Of a stretch of DNA of 64,000 nucleotides, positions 10,013-19,265 are shown one piece after another. The notes beneath the pieces were generated by a model, which saw nothing but the letters and a program-made list of their open reading frames with translations, had not been told where the DNA came from and did no database searches. The stretch covers positions 62,001 to 126,000 of the forward strand of contig NZ_LGCN01000199.1 of assembly GCF_001279005.1 (NCBI RefSeq), in the 5' to 3' direction. Source of the DNA: Streptomyces caelestis (GTDB taxonomy: Bacteria; Actinomycetota; Actinomycetes; Streptomycetales; Streptomycetaceae). Every line of letters begins with the position of its first letter. The stretch's first letter is position 1. The translations under genes were made by a program, and so were the position numbers.

Positions 10013-10015
10013 GGA

Positions 10016-10375
10016 TCAGCGGGCGGGCCCGGACCGCCGGCCTCCCGCCGCGGTGAGGCGGCCGAGGACGTCGGTCCGCCGCGGCAGGCGTTCGAGGACG
10101 CGGGACCGGTCGCCCGGGTACAGGCCGGCGCGGGCGGCACCGCTGTGCCGGCGGACCATGAGCAGCGCGGCCGGGCCCGGCGGATCGATGCCCGCCGGGC
10201 CGCGGAAGTCCAGCCGCACGGCATGCGGCGGGGCCGGCCCGGTCAGGTGCGCCGCCACGACGGCGACCGGCTCCGCACCGCCGGCGCCGTCGGGCCCGCC
10301 GCCGACGCGCACGGTCGGCGTGGCGGTCTCCGGGTCCGTTCCGGGGCGGACGCCGGTGCGCCGCGGCGCGCTCAC
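10016..10375 (-). CDS. STAS-like protein without the phosphorylatable serine
   Basis: A 119-residue protein whose middle (HAVRLDFRGPAGIDPPGPAALL, split here at residues 51-72) matches the beta-strand and loop of STAS anti-anti-sigma proteins, followed by the usual helix and strand (RRHSGAARAGLYPGDRSRVLERL). In active antagonists the loop reads D-S-S-G or D-S-T-G and the serine is phosphorylated by an RsbW-like kinase; here the loop is D64-P-P-G67. It is the third gene of a coupled unit with the B12-binding protein and the PP2C phosphatase; its GTG overlaps the upstream stop (GTGA). It may be an antagonist that cannot be switched off by phosphorylation, a scaffold, or a decayed copy. The fold assignment is by eye. 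Confidence 0.6.
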   Translation of the reverse strand: MSAPRRTGVRPGTDPETATPTVRVGGGPDGAGGAEPVAVVAAHLTGPAPPHAVRLDFRGPAGIDPPGPAALLMVRRHSGAARAGLYPGDRSRVLERLPRRTDVLGRLTAAGGRRSGPAR

Positions 10376-11454
10376 ACGGCGGTGCCGCGGACGGCGACGT
10401 CGGCGGCGCCGCCGCTCAGGGCGGCCGCGCCCGCGCGGACGATGCGCAGGCCGCGGGGGAAGTCGCGCAACTGCTCCGCGAGGATGTCCAGCCCCGTGGC
10501 CAGGGAGTGCACCGGAACGCCCCGTGCCGTGAGCACCTCGGAGGTCCACCCCAGGAATGCGGTGAACACCCCCGCGTCGTCCATGTACAGGGCGGTGGCC
10601 AGGAAGTCGACGATGTGGACCAGGTCCTCCGCGGTCCGCTCCCGTTGCGCGTCGTCGTATCCGCGCATGGCCGGGAACCGGGCCTCCAGGTCCGTCAGCA
10701 CCTGTCTGACCAGGCGGCTGCGGGCCCGGACCACCATCGTGTACTCCTGGTCCACCAGGTGCGGCAGGTCGTCGACCGCCTGCCGGACCGCCGTGGGACG
10801 CGGCAGACCGGCCTCCAGCGCGGCGGCCGCGCCGCGGGCGTCCGGGGCCCACCCGTCGGCGCCCAGGGCCCGTGCGAACCTGCCGTCCTCGCCGAAGGCC
10901 CGGCCGCCGGCGAGGACGGGCACCCCGACGGCCTGGCAGGCGGTGATGGCCGCGTGCGCGGCCGGCAGGTGGGTGGGGATCGACCCGGAGAGCAGGACGG
11001 CGTCGGAGTCGGTGTGGTGCTGGTGGGCGACGAGGTGGGGCGTGGGCGTCTGCGCGCCCAGGTAGTCCACCTGCCAGCCCCGCAACCGCAGGACCTCGGC
11101 GACGAGCCGGGCGGGGAAGGCGTGCCACTCGCCGTCGACGCAGGTGACCGTCACCCGCCCGCGGTGCGGGGGGACGGGCCGGCCCGCCGCCGGACGGTGG
11201 GCGAGGGCGGCGATCACCCGCTCGTTGATGGCCGTGGCGGCGTGTTCCTGGGCGACGGTGATGCGGTCGGCGGCCCATTCGGCGCCGATCCTCTTCTGCA
11301 CCGCCGCGACGACGTCGAGCAGCAGGTCCTCCTCCTGCCACCCCGCGTCGAGGCCGGCGCGCACCACGTCGACGGCGTCGTACTCGCTGCCCTCGAGCAC
11401 CGCCCGCCAGAGCTCGTCGCACAGCACGGCGGCCGGTGGGCGGGTCGTGCTCAC
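10372..11454 (-). CDS. CarH-like cobalamin photosensory protein lacking a DNA-binding domain
   Basis: The first 205 residues match the light-sensing half of CarH/LitR regulators. A four-helix cap carries the Wx9EH motif (Trp60, Glu70-His71), which in CarH holds the adenosyl group of B12. A Rossmann-like cobalamin domain follows with DGEWHAF (His111, candidate lower axial ligand) and VDYLGAQTPTPHL. The MerR helix-turn-helix of CarH/LitR is absent: the protein begins directly at the cap. Residues 205-360 form a helical extension of unknown family (LVHIVDFLATALYMDDAG, GLDILAEQLRDFPRG). The GTG start overlaps the phosphatase stop, and its own stop overlaps the STAS-like gene. Output is therefore likely protein-protein contact within a partner-switching system. 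Photoreception is inferred from the motif and from the carotenoid neighbours; a methyl-transfer corrinoid protein is the alternative. Confidence 0.82.
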   Translation of the reverse strand: MSTTRPPAAVLCDELWRAVLEGSEYDAVDVVRAGLDAGWQEEDLLLDVVAAVQKRIGAEWAADRITVAQEHAATAINERVIAALAHRPAAGRPVPPHRGRVTVTCVDGEWHAFPARLVAEVLRLRGWQVDYLGAQTPTPHLVAHQHHTDSDAVLLSGSIPTHLPAAHAAITACQAVGVPVLAGGRAFGEDGRFARALGADGWAPDARGAAAALEAGLPRPTAVRQAVDDLPHLVDQEYTMVVRARSRLVRQVLTDLEARFPAMRGYDDAQRERTAEDLVHIVDFLATALYMDDAGVFTAFLGWTSEVLTARGVPVHSLATGLDILAEQLRDFPRGLRIVRAGAAALSGGAADVAVRGTAV

Positions 11455-13181
11455 GTGTCCCTCCTCGGGTCTTCACCGGCGCCGGCGGGCGCCGTGCGCG
11501 GTGCGCTGATGGCGAGGACGGCCATGTCGTCGTGGCCGCCGCCGCCCAGCCACTGGGCGGCCAGCATCTGCACCCGTTCCACGATCGCCTCCCCCGGCAT
11601 GCCGGCGCACTCCACCAGCGCCTGCCGCAGACGGCGTTCCCCGAACAGTTCGTCACCCAGCGGTCCGCCGCGGGCCTCGGTGATGCCGTCGGTGTAGAGC
11701 AGGCACGTCTCCCCGGGCTCGAGCACCTCCTCGGCCGTCCGCACGGTGACGGAGGGAAGCGCTCCGACGAGGGTGCCGTGGGTGGCGGCCTCCTCGACCC
11801 GGCCGTCGGCGCGGACGATGAGCGGGGGCATGTGCCCGGCGCTGGTCAGCCTCAGACGCACCCGGCGGCCCTCGCGCCCGACGGAAGCCAGTACCAGGGT
11901 GGCGAAGCGGGTGTGGTGCGAGCTGAGCAGGGCTCCGTTGAGCAGGGTGAGGACCTGCTGGTGGTCGGAGGCCAGGGACAGCAGCGCGTGCAGCGTGTTG
12001 CGGATCTTCCCGGTCAGGACCGCCGCCTCCAGGCCCTTGCCGGCCACGTCGCCCAGGACGACGAACGTCTCCTGCGAGGCGTCGGCCCCGGGGTGGACGT
12101 CGTAGAAGTCGCCCCCGATCCGCTCGTGGTCGCTGGCGGCGCGGTAGCGCCCCGCGTAGTCCACCCCGTGCAGGCTCTCCAGGGTCGGCGGCAGCAGTTC
12201 CCTCATGAGCGTGGTGGTGATCGCGCTCTGCTCGCTGTACAGGCGGGCTGCCGACAGCGCGGTGCCCGCGCGTGCGGCGAAGAGCCGGGCGAACGCCTCC
12301 TCGTCCGGGGTGAAGGCCTGCTCCGCGGCGGCGCGGAGCAGGATCAGCGCGCCGGCGGACACCCCGTGGCCGGGGAGCGGTGCGACGATGACGGAGCCGA
12401 CGGGCCCGCCGAAGCCCTCCGGGACGACCCACTCGGGGAGGGCGCCGGGGTCGATCCAGCGCGCGGGCACCGGCGGGAAGCCCTGGAGGGCCTCGGCCAG
12501 TCCGGGGACGTCACGGGCGTCGAACTGGCGCGTGGTGTGCTTCGCGGGCCCGCCGCGCAGGGCGTGGGTCACGGTGTGGCGGCGTCCGACGGGCGGCAGG
12601 ACGAGCAGCGCGGCGTCGGCGAGGTGCTCGGCCGCCAGCTGCGTCGCGACCTCCGTGCAGCGCGGCACGTTCAACGACGCCAGCAGGGTGCTGGAGACCA
12701 TGGCGCGGGTCTCCGCCTGCTCCCGGGCGCGGTGCAGGGACGCTTCCGCCCGGCGGCGGCCGGTCTCCTCCACCAGCCACCACACGACGCCCTCGTCCGT
12801 GAGCGGGCCGGGGTGCGCCTCGAAGAAGCGGTCGCCGATCGCTCCGGCGGCCGGCGGGACCGCCGGTGTGACGTTCGCCTCGTCGGTGAGGCTACGGTGC
12901 GCGGCCGCCAGCCAGGCCGGCACCGCGCCCCGCGGACCGCCTCCGTCGTGGTGGTCCGCCAGCATCAGCCGGGCGGGCGGGTTCAGGTCCGCGACCGTGC
13001 CCTTCGCGTCGAGGACCACGACCGGGTAGGGGGCGTCCTTCCACGTCGGACCGGTACGGACGTCCGTGTTGCGCGGGTGTGGGGGGGAACCGGGGGAAGG
13101 AGTCACAAGCACAGGCACGCGTCGTGCGCACCCCACCACCTCTCTGCCGGGAGAACCGGATTCGTTGCCACGGTCTCCCAT
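11451..13181 (-). CDS. PAS-GAF-PP2C (SpoIIE/RsbU-type) serine phosphatase
   Basis: A signalling phosphatase that would dephosphorylate a STAS antagonist. From the N-terminus: a PAS-like segment (TWKDAPYPVVVLDAKGTV), a second short PAS-like part ending with a linker helix, a GAF domain (about residues 175-335, CTEVATQLAAEHL to LFAARAGTALSAARL), and a PP2C domain with GGDFYD (near residue 355), GDVAGKG (near 378), TSAGHMPPL and GHDDMAVL close to the C-terminus. These Asp residues bind the two metals. It leads a coupled unit with the B12 protein and the STAS-like protein. The start is uncertain: ATG at 13181 has a weak ribosome site, and several GTG codons between 13137 and 13104 are possible. 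A hairpin at 13242-13264 separates it from cbiZ. Confidence 0.88.
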   Translation of the reverse strand: MGDRGNESGSPGREVVGCARRVPVLVTPSPGSPPHPRNTDVRTGPTWKDAPYPVVVLDAKGTVADLNPPARLMLADHHDGGGPRGAVPAWLAAAHRSLTDEANVTPAVPPAAGAIGDRFFEAHPGPLTDEGVVWWLVEETGRRRAEASLHRAREQAETRAMVSSTLLASLNVPRCTEVATQLAAEHLADAALLVLPPVGRRHTVTHALRGGPAKHTTRQFDARDVPGLAEALQGFPPVPARWIDPGALPEWVVPEGFGGPVGSVIVAPLPGHGVSAGALILLRAAAEQAFTPDEEAFARLFAARAGTALSAARLYSEQSAITTTLMRELLPPTLESLHGVDYAGRYRAASDHERIGGDFYDVHPGADASQETFVVLGDVAGKGLEAAVLTGKIRNTLHALLSLASDHQQVLTLLNGALLSSHHTRFATLVLASVGREGRRVRLRLTSAGHMPPLIVRADGRVEEAATHGTLVGALPSVTVRTAEEVLEPGETCLLYTDGITEARGGPLGDELFGERRLRQALVECAGMPGEAIVERVQMLAAQWLGGGGHDDMAVLAISAPRTAPAGAGEDPRRDT

Positions 13182-13346
13182 CCGCGTCCGCGAAATCAAC
13201 CCGACCGGGCGACGACGGGTGCGCCGGGCGGCCGCGTACCCCGAGGCGGGGCTCCTACGCCTCGCCCGCCCCGTTCCCCGCGGACTCTCGCGACCGCGCG
13301 CGCCGCCCACCGGGGCCGGGGCGGGCCGCACAGGTGGCGGAGCCGC

Positions 13347-14027
13347 TCAGACCGGGACCACGGCCTCGCGCACGGCACGGTGGACGGCGCGCGCCAGCCG
13401 TGCTCCCCACAGGGAACGGGGACCGGCGAAGGTGTATTCCCGTTCGTCCGGGACCGGTGTGCGGGCGGCGACGCACACCGCGTCGGTGGGCGTGCCCGAA
13501 CAGTCGAGGCCCGCCTCCAGGAGGGCCTGCACCTTCGCCTCCGTAGCCGTGGCCACCGCGTTGACCAGAGCGGCGTCGCTCAGCGGCACGGGCACGGCGA
13601 CGACGATGTTGATCGTGCCGGGATCCTGGGGCCCGCCCGCGCCCTCTCCGGGCCGAGCGGCCCAGCCGCGCACGTCGACGCCCGCCGTGACGTAGGCCTC
13701 CGCACCGGCGTCCCGCGCGTGCGCGTACGCCGAGACGTCCGCCGCCGTCATCAGCCCCACCCCCGGACCCCGCGCGCCCGCGGCGGCGGCGAGACCGGCG
13801 AGGTGCCGGTCGGGGTCGGTGCGCCGGTAGCCGTGGGAGACCTGGGCGTTGAGGATCCAGGCCCGCTCGCCGAGGCCCCCGCCCAGCACCGCGCTGCTGA
13901 TCATCCGCCGGCCGGGTCCGGCGGTCCACAGCAGCGCGTGCAGCCGTTCGCCGTTCTCGGCGCGGGTCAGGCGCCGCGGGGACGGCAGGGCGGGGGTGGT
14001 GCGGGGCTGGGGGAGGACGGCGGTCAC
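13347..14027 (-). CDS. cbiZ: Adenosylcobinamide amidohydrolase
   Basis: CbiZ cleaves the aminopropanol side chain of adenosylcobinamide to give adenosylcobyric acid, which re-enters B12 synthesis. The 226-residue protein shows the family blocks: MISSAVLGGGLGERAWILN, HGYRRTDPDRHLAGLA, GVGLMTAADV, GTINIVVAVPVPLSDAALV, ATATEAKVQALLEAG, and SGTPTDAVCVAA. The GTG start at 14027 has AAGGAG ten bases upstream. It lies on the same strand and just upstream of the B12-dependent sensor module, so it could supply cofactor for it. No cobalamin riboswitch is recognisable in front of it. Confidence 0.9.
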   Translation of the reverse strand: MTAVLPQPRTTPALPSPRRLTRAENGERLHALLWTAGPGRRMISSAVLGGGLGERAWILNAQVSHGYRRTDPDRHLAGLAAAAGARGPGVGLMTAADVSAYAHARDAGAEAYVTAGVDVRGWAARPGEGAGGPQDPGTINIVVAVPVPLSDAALVNAVATATEAKVQALLEAGLDCSGTPTDAVCVAARTPVPDEREYTFAGPRSLWGARLARAVHRAVREAVVPV

Positions 14028-14097
14028 CGGGCGGGGCTCCTTGCGGGGGCGGACCGACCGATCCTAGGGCCTGCCGCCCGCCGCGCACGGGGGCGGG

Positions 14098-14514
14098 TCA
14101 GTGCTCCGTGTCCTGTGGCAACCGGAAGCAGGCCGTGACGGTCTTGCCGTGGGGGCAGGGACGGGCCTCCCAGGTGTCGGCCAGGGCGTCGACCAGGAGC
14201 ATGCCGCGCCCGCCGACGCGTTCGGTGCTCGGCTCCCGGGGCGCCGGCAGGGTGGTGGACCTGTCGTGCACCGAGACGTGCAGACAACGGCTGTCCCACG
14301 CCATGACCAGCTGCGCGGTGCTGTGGGCGTGGACGTGCGCGTTGGTGACCAGTTCCGAGACGGCCAGCAGCACGGCGTCCGCCGTCTCGGGGGCGGCCGT
14401 GTCCCAGCCCAGCGCGACGAGGTGCTCGTGGGCCCAGTCACGGGCCGTCTTCACCCCGCGGTCCACCGGCAGTGAGCGTGCCCAGCCCACCGTCCGGACC
14501 GACGATTCCTTCAT
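14098..14514 (-). CDS. RsbW-like anti-sigma factor/serine kinase (HATPase_c)
   Basis: A 138-residue GHKL ATPase of the RsbW/SpoIIAB type that is common in Streptomyces. The N-box ELVTNA is at residues 54-59 with Asn58 for magnesium, and the G-box VGGRGMLLVDAL is at 100-111. Such proteins bind a sigma factor or phosphorylate a STAS antagonist; many streptomycete copies are stand-alone ATPases with unknown partners. It lies 70 bases upstream of cbiZ on the same strand, so it completes a kinase-phosphatase-antagonist set with the next genes. A direct link to the STAS-like protein is inference, especially since that protein lacks the target serine. Confidence 0.88.
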   Translation of the reverse strand: MKESSVRTVGWARSLPVDRGVKTARDWAHEHLVALGWDTAAPETADAVLLAVSELVTNAHVHAHSTAQLVMAWDSRCLHVSVHDRSTTLPAPREPSTERVGGRGMLLVDALADTWEARPCPHGKTVTACFRLPQDTEH

Positions 14515-14590
14515 GGTGGTCCTTCCCGGTCGTCGCCGCGCGGCCCGGGCGGGTGGGCGCCGGACCGCGTGGGAACAGGGGCGGAGAGGG

Positions 14591-14740
14591 TCAACGGTGG
14601 CCGCCGCGGAACCGGCCCAGCAGACGCTGGGCCTGGGCCCGGCGCCGGGGGTCGGCCGCCGCCCGCCGCACCTGCTCGGCCGTACGCCGCCCCTGCGGGC
14701 TCCTGGCGAACTGCTTGATGCGCTCGACCATGCTCGGCAT
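14591..14740 (-). CDS. Small basic conserved protein (49 residues)
   Basis: A 49-residue, strongly basic protein (MPSMVERIKQFARSPQG...) that is all-helical by composition. Very similar short proteins with the same start, an amphipathic helix ending in SPQGR followed by Arg/Ala-rich sequence, are common in Streptomyces and have no known role. The ATG at 14740 is preceded by GGAAGGGAGCAGCC, an excellent ribosome site, which supports it as a real gene. Its basic charge suggests binding to nucleic acid or membrane, but this is a guess. Confidence 0.65.
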   Translation of the reverse strand: MPSMVERIKQFARSPQGRRTAEQVRRAAADPRRRAQAQRLLGRFRGGHR

Positions 14741-15688
14741 GGCTGCTCCCTTCCGTGGGTCCCGTTCGTCCTTGCTGTCCCCCGCATACCCCCTGCCGGC
14801 GGAGTCAGCCCTGCGGGCGGCCGGGCGAGGGTCCGCGTCCCCTTCGGCGACCCGTCGGCCTCGGCTCCCGGACCGGACGTCCACGCCGCCCGGCCCGTCG
14901 CCGACCGGTTCGACACGCCGGAGCCCGCCCGTGCCGCCCCGCTGCCGGCCCACCCGGAGCCGGCCCTCGGGCAGGTGCGGCGGGAACGGCCCGAAGGAGC
15001 CCGGCTCCCGGACGAGCTCGCCCACGCCGTACGGCCGCCGCATCGACACCGACGAGGCCCGGCGCCGCGCGCCTGCCGCGGTCCCTGCGCCAGGTGGAAG
15101 GTCTCGACCTCGCCGAGCACCGCGCCCGCTTCGCCGACCGCGGCCGGCTGGAGGAGCGGCGCCGCGCGCCTGCCGCGGTCCCTGCGCCAGGTGGAAGGTC
15201 TCGACCTCGCCGAGCACCGCGCCCGCTTCGCCGACCGCGGCCGGTTGGAGGAGGACGCCGGTCCCGGCGCCGCGCGCCTGCGCCTGCGCGGAAGGGAAGG
15301 GTTCGCGGACCGGGCCGACGCGCGGACCACCGGCCGGCTCGTCGGCGCGGACCCGAACGCCCTCGCCCCGTGGCGCGTGTACCACTCGGGCCGGACCCCA
15401 CGACCGCTCCCGGTTCCCGGCCGAGCGCCGCGAACCGGACCGCCCGAACACCTCGGCGCGGGCCCGCCCTGCCGTACGGCGGAGTCCGTGATCCCGGTCG
15501 ATGGCGAGGGCACGGTCCGCCGCCGCCCCCGGCCGTCCGAGGCCGCCGCATCGGCCGCGCCCACCTCCAAACGCCGCCGCCGTACGACGTGTTCGCGGGC
15601 GGTGTCCCGGAACGGACACCGCCCCGGCCGGGCGGCGGCCCGCGCGCGGGAGGTGTTTGCCGCGGGAGTCAGCGGCAAGTCGGTGTCC
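14741..15688. other. Non-coding stretch with a tandem duplication
   Basis: No gene that I can defend lies in these 948 bases. Open frames exist on both strands but their translations are Arg/Pro/Ala-rich and match no family. One frame (around 15190-15400) reads with a more protein-like composition (LRQVEGLDLAEHRARFADRG) on the plus strand and may be a decayed gene. The 97-bp direct repeat at 15060-15253 shifts the frame between copies, which is against coding function. Confidence 0.5.
15060..15253. repeat. 97-bp tandem direct repeat, two copies
   Basis: Copy 1 is 15060-15156 and copy 2 is 15157-15253, directly adjacent. They differ at one base (GGCCGGCTGG versus GGCCGGTTGG near the end). The unit length of 97 is not a multiple of three, so any reading frame changes between copies. 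Near identity points to a recent duplication. Confidence 0.9.
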
Positions 15689-16117
15689 ATGAGTGAACAG
15701 AACAAGAACTCGCAGCAGAAGACCACGTCCACCCGGTCCGCCGCGACCAAGGCGCGGGAGACCGCGGACAAGGCGACCGCCCCCGCCGAGCGGGCGGCCG
15801 GCAAGGCCGCCGGCAAGGCGGGTGAGGCCGCGTCAGGGGCCGCGTCGGGCGCCGGGCGCGCGGCCCAGGCGGCGAGCGGCGCCGCGCAGACCGCGGCCAA
15901 GGGGGTCGAGGCGGGCCGCCGCGCGGTCGTCGCCACCTCGGGGCAGGTCGCCGCCGGCGCCAAGACCGCCTGGACCGTCATCGCCAACCGCAGGCTCGTC
16001 GCCGCCGGCGCCGCGGCCGGCCTGACCGCGCTGACCGCCGCCTCCTACGCGGTGGGCCGGCGCGCCGAACGCCACACCCACGGCCCCCTCACCCGGATGA
16101 CCGGCGGCCGGATCTGA
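15689..16117 (+). CDS. Ala/Lys-rich protein with one C-terminal membrane segment
   Basis: A 142-residue protein. Residues 1-95 are low-complexity (Lys, Ala, Thr, Gly; for example ERAAGKAAGKAGEAASG), resembling histone H1-like or late-embryogenesis-type tails. Residues about 98-122 (VIANRRLVAAGAAAGLTALTAASYAVG) are hydrophobic enough for a single membrane helix, followed by a basic tail. No known domain. The ATG at 15689 lacks a strong ribosome site; GTG codons slightly upstream (15666, 15684) are alternatives. Function unknown; coding is supported by the sharp change from random-looking flanking frames to a coherent composition. Confidence 0.6.
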   Translation: MSEQNKNSQQKTTSTRSAATKARETADKATAPAERAAGKAAGKAGEAASGAASGAGRAAQAASGAAQTAAKGVEAGRRAVVATSGQVAAGAKTAWTVIANRRLVAAGAAAGLTALTAASYAVGRRAERHTHGPLTRMTGGRI

Positions 16118-16231
16118 CACCGGGCGCCGGGGCGGGACGGTGCGGAGCCGGGCCCCACTCGCGCGGTGCGGCCCCGAAGAGGAAAGATGTCTCCGCAAGC
16201 GAAGAATCAACCCATGCGGAGGAGTGGGCAC

Positions 16232-17872
<1,641 letters not shown>

Positions 17873-17892
17873 GCCGGGCCCCGCAGGGGCAC

Positions 17893-17922
17893 GCCCCGGT
17901 CGCCGGCCACGCCGGCCGGGGC
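17893..17922. terminator. Terminator after pgm
   Basis: GCCCCGG then TC bulge then GCCGGC on the left pairs with GCCGGC-CCGGGGC on the right around a three-base loop (CAC): 13 base pairs with a two-base bulge. It lies between the convergent stops of pgm and the membrane protein gene at 17928 and can serve both. Confidence 0.7.
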
Positions 17923-17927
17923 GCGCG

Positions 17928-18425
17928 TCAGCCGGCCCGGACGCCGGGGCCGGACGGGGGAGGGGGGACGGCTGCCGGCGACGGGGAGGCCGCCGTGGGC
18001 AGCTCCGCCGGCACGTCCTCCGACTGCTGCAGGACGGTGTCGCCGGGCCCCTCGTCCGGCGCGCCCGCACCGGTGGACAGCTGCGACCAGGCGACCAGCG
18101 CGAAGGCGAGCGCGGCGGCCGTGCCCACCACGCGCCCGACGCGGCGCAGCCTGGCGCGCCCGTCCAACTCCCGCCAGGACGGGCCCTCCCACGGATCGTC
18201 CGGATGCCACAGATCACCGACCGCCTCGACGCCGGCGCCCTCCCGCGGTGCACCGCCGCCGGCGCGCGGCCGGGTCCGCTGCAGCGCGGAGGGCTCCTTG
18301 GGGGCGGTGGCCCGGATGGCCCGCTCGTTGTCGGTGAGGAACCGCTGCCAGACCTCCTCGGGCAGCGACGGCGCACCGTCCCGCTCCTTTGGCGTTCCGC
18401 CGTCGTCCGGCCTCTGCGCGGTCAC
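17928..18425 (-). CDS. Hypothetical single-pass membrane protein
   Basis: A 165-residue protein with a cytosolic N-terminal part (about 95 residues, containing PSLPEEVWQRFLTDNERAIR and LWHPDDPWEGPSWRELDGRARLRR), one membrane helix at about 99-116 (VGTAAALAFALVAWSQL), and a Pro/Ser-rich outside tail. This layout recurs in Streptomyces proteins of unknown role and looks like a small anti-sigma-type topology, but no zinc finger or other anti-sigma domain is visible. The start is GTG at 18425 with AAAGGAATGA ten bases upstream. Convergent with pgm and divergent from the marR gene. Confidence 0.75.
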   Translation of the reverse strand: MTAQRPDDGGTPKERDGAPSLPEEVWQRFLTDNERAIRATAPKEPSALQRTRPRAGGGAPREGAGVEAVGDLWHPDDPWEGPSWRELDGRARLRRVGRVVGTAAALAFALVAWSQLSTGAGAPDEGPGDTVLQQSEDVPAELPTAASPSPAAVPPPPSGPGVRAG

Positions 18426-18658
18426 GTCCGTTCATTCCTTTCGAGAATCCCGCCAGGATGATGGCACAGCGCGAGAACGGGGGAACAGCGGCCCACGGGA
18501 CCGGACATACGGCTGGGACGGTGCGACCCGGCCGGACCCGGGCCCGCCCGGGGAGCCCGGGGCGGCCGGCCTTCGCGCGGCCCGAAGGACGGCGCCGCGC
18601 CCCTCCTTCCGCCCCGCCGGCCGAGCGGGCGGCGATCACCACGAGGTACAAAGGACCC

Positions 18659-19174
18659 ATGCATCGGGACGAGACCTCCGGCGGGGCCGGAGACGACGTC
18701 GAGGCGGTCACCCGTGCGGTGCTGACCGCCTCGCGGCTGCTGGTGGCGGTGTCCGCGCGGTCCCTCACCGCGGTCGAGGACCGGGTGACGCTGCCGCAGT
18801 TCCGGATGCTGGTGGTGCTCTCCACCCGCGGCGCCACCAAGCTGGTCACGCTCGCCGACCTGCTCCACGTCGCCCCGTCCACCGCGATGCGCATGGTCGA
18901 CCGGCTGATCGCGGCCGGCCTCGCCGACCGGCAGACCAATCCCGCCAACCGACGGGAGACCCTGCTGCGGCTCACCGACGAGGGCCGGCGCACGGTCGAG
19001 GACGTCACCGCGCGGCGCCGTGCCGAGATCGCCGCGATCGTCGAGCGGCTGGCCCCGCGGCAGCGGGCGGCGCTGGTCGGCGCCCTCACCGCGTTCAACG
19101 AGGCCGGCGGCGAGCCCCCCGCCGCCGGGCCGCAGCCGTACCCGCTCGGCTGGGCGGTGGACGGCGGACCGTGA
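18659..19174 (+). CDS. MarR-family transcriptional regulator
   Basis: A 171-residue winged-helix regulator. The helix-turn-helix lies at LVTLADLLHVAPSTAMRMVDRLIAAGL and the wing at DRQTNPANRRETLLRLTDEG, both classic MarR features. The ATG at 18659 follows AAAGGA by three bases; the open frame upstream is longer but would run through the divergent gene. A cupin gene follows after 91 bases, which contain an AAAT...ATTT inverted repeat (19187-19211). MarR regulators often repress themselves and the next gene, so the cupin gene is the likely target. The ligand is unknown. Confidence 0.9.
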   Translation: MHRDETSGGAGDDVEAVTRAVLTASRLLVAVSARSLTAVEDRVTLPQFRMLVVLSTRGATKLVTLADLLHVAPSTAMRMVDRLIAAGLADRQTNPANRRETLLRLTDEGRRTVEDVTARRRAEIAAIVERLAPRQRAALVGALTAFNEAGGEPPAAGPQPYPLGWAVDGGP

Positions 19175-19186
19175 CCGGCGCCGCCC

Positions 19187-19211
19187 AAATCTGCATGCTA
19201 GATTCGCATTT
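19187..19211. promoter_or_regulatory. Candidate MarR operator / promoter for cupin gene
   Basis: A 25-base imperfect palindrome with AAAT at the left end and ATTT at the right end around GCATGC. It lies between the marR and cupin genes in an otherwise very GC-rich stretch. TAGATT (19199-19204) could be a -10 element. Assignment as the MarR site rests only on symmetry and position. Confidence 0.4.
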
Positions 19212-19265
19212 GAAAGGCGAACCGCGGACGGCCGACGCGTCCACGCACCGGGACGGTGACACCTC

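Noticed and set aside
13182-13346. Possible cobalamin riboswitch before the phosphatase/B12-sensor unit
   Set aside because: A 7-bp hairpin is present, but I find no B12-box (GCCACTG-like) or the multi-stem layout of a cobalamin riboswitch.
16166-16231. Upstream start for phosphoglucomutase
   Set aside because: The 22 extra residues lack a ribosome site; GGAGGAG directly before the ATG at 16232 decides the start.
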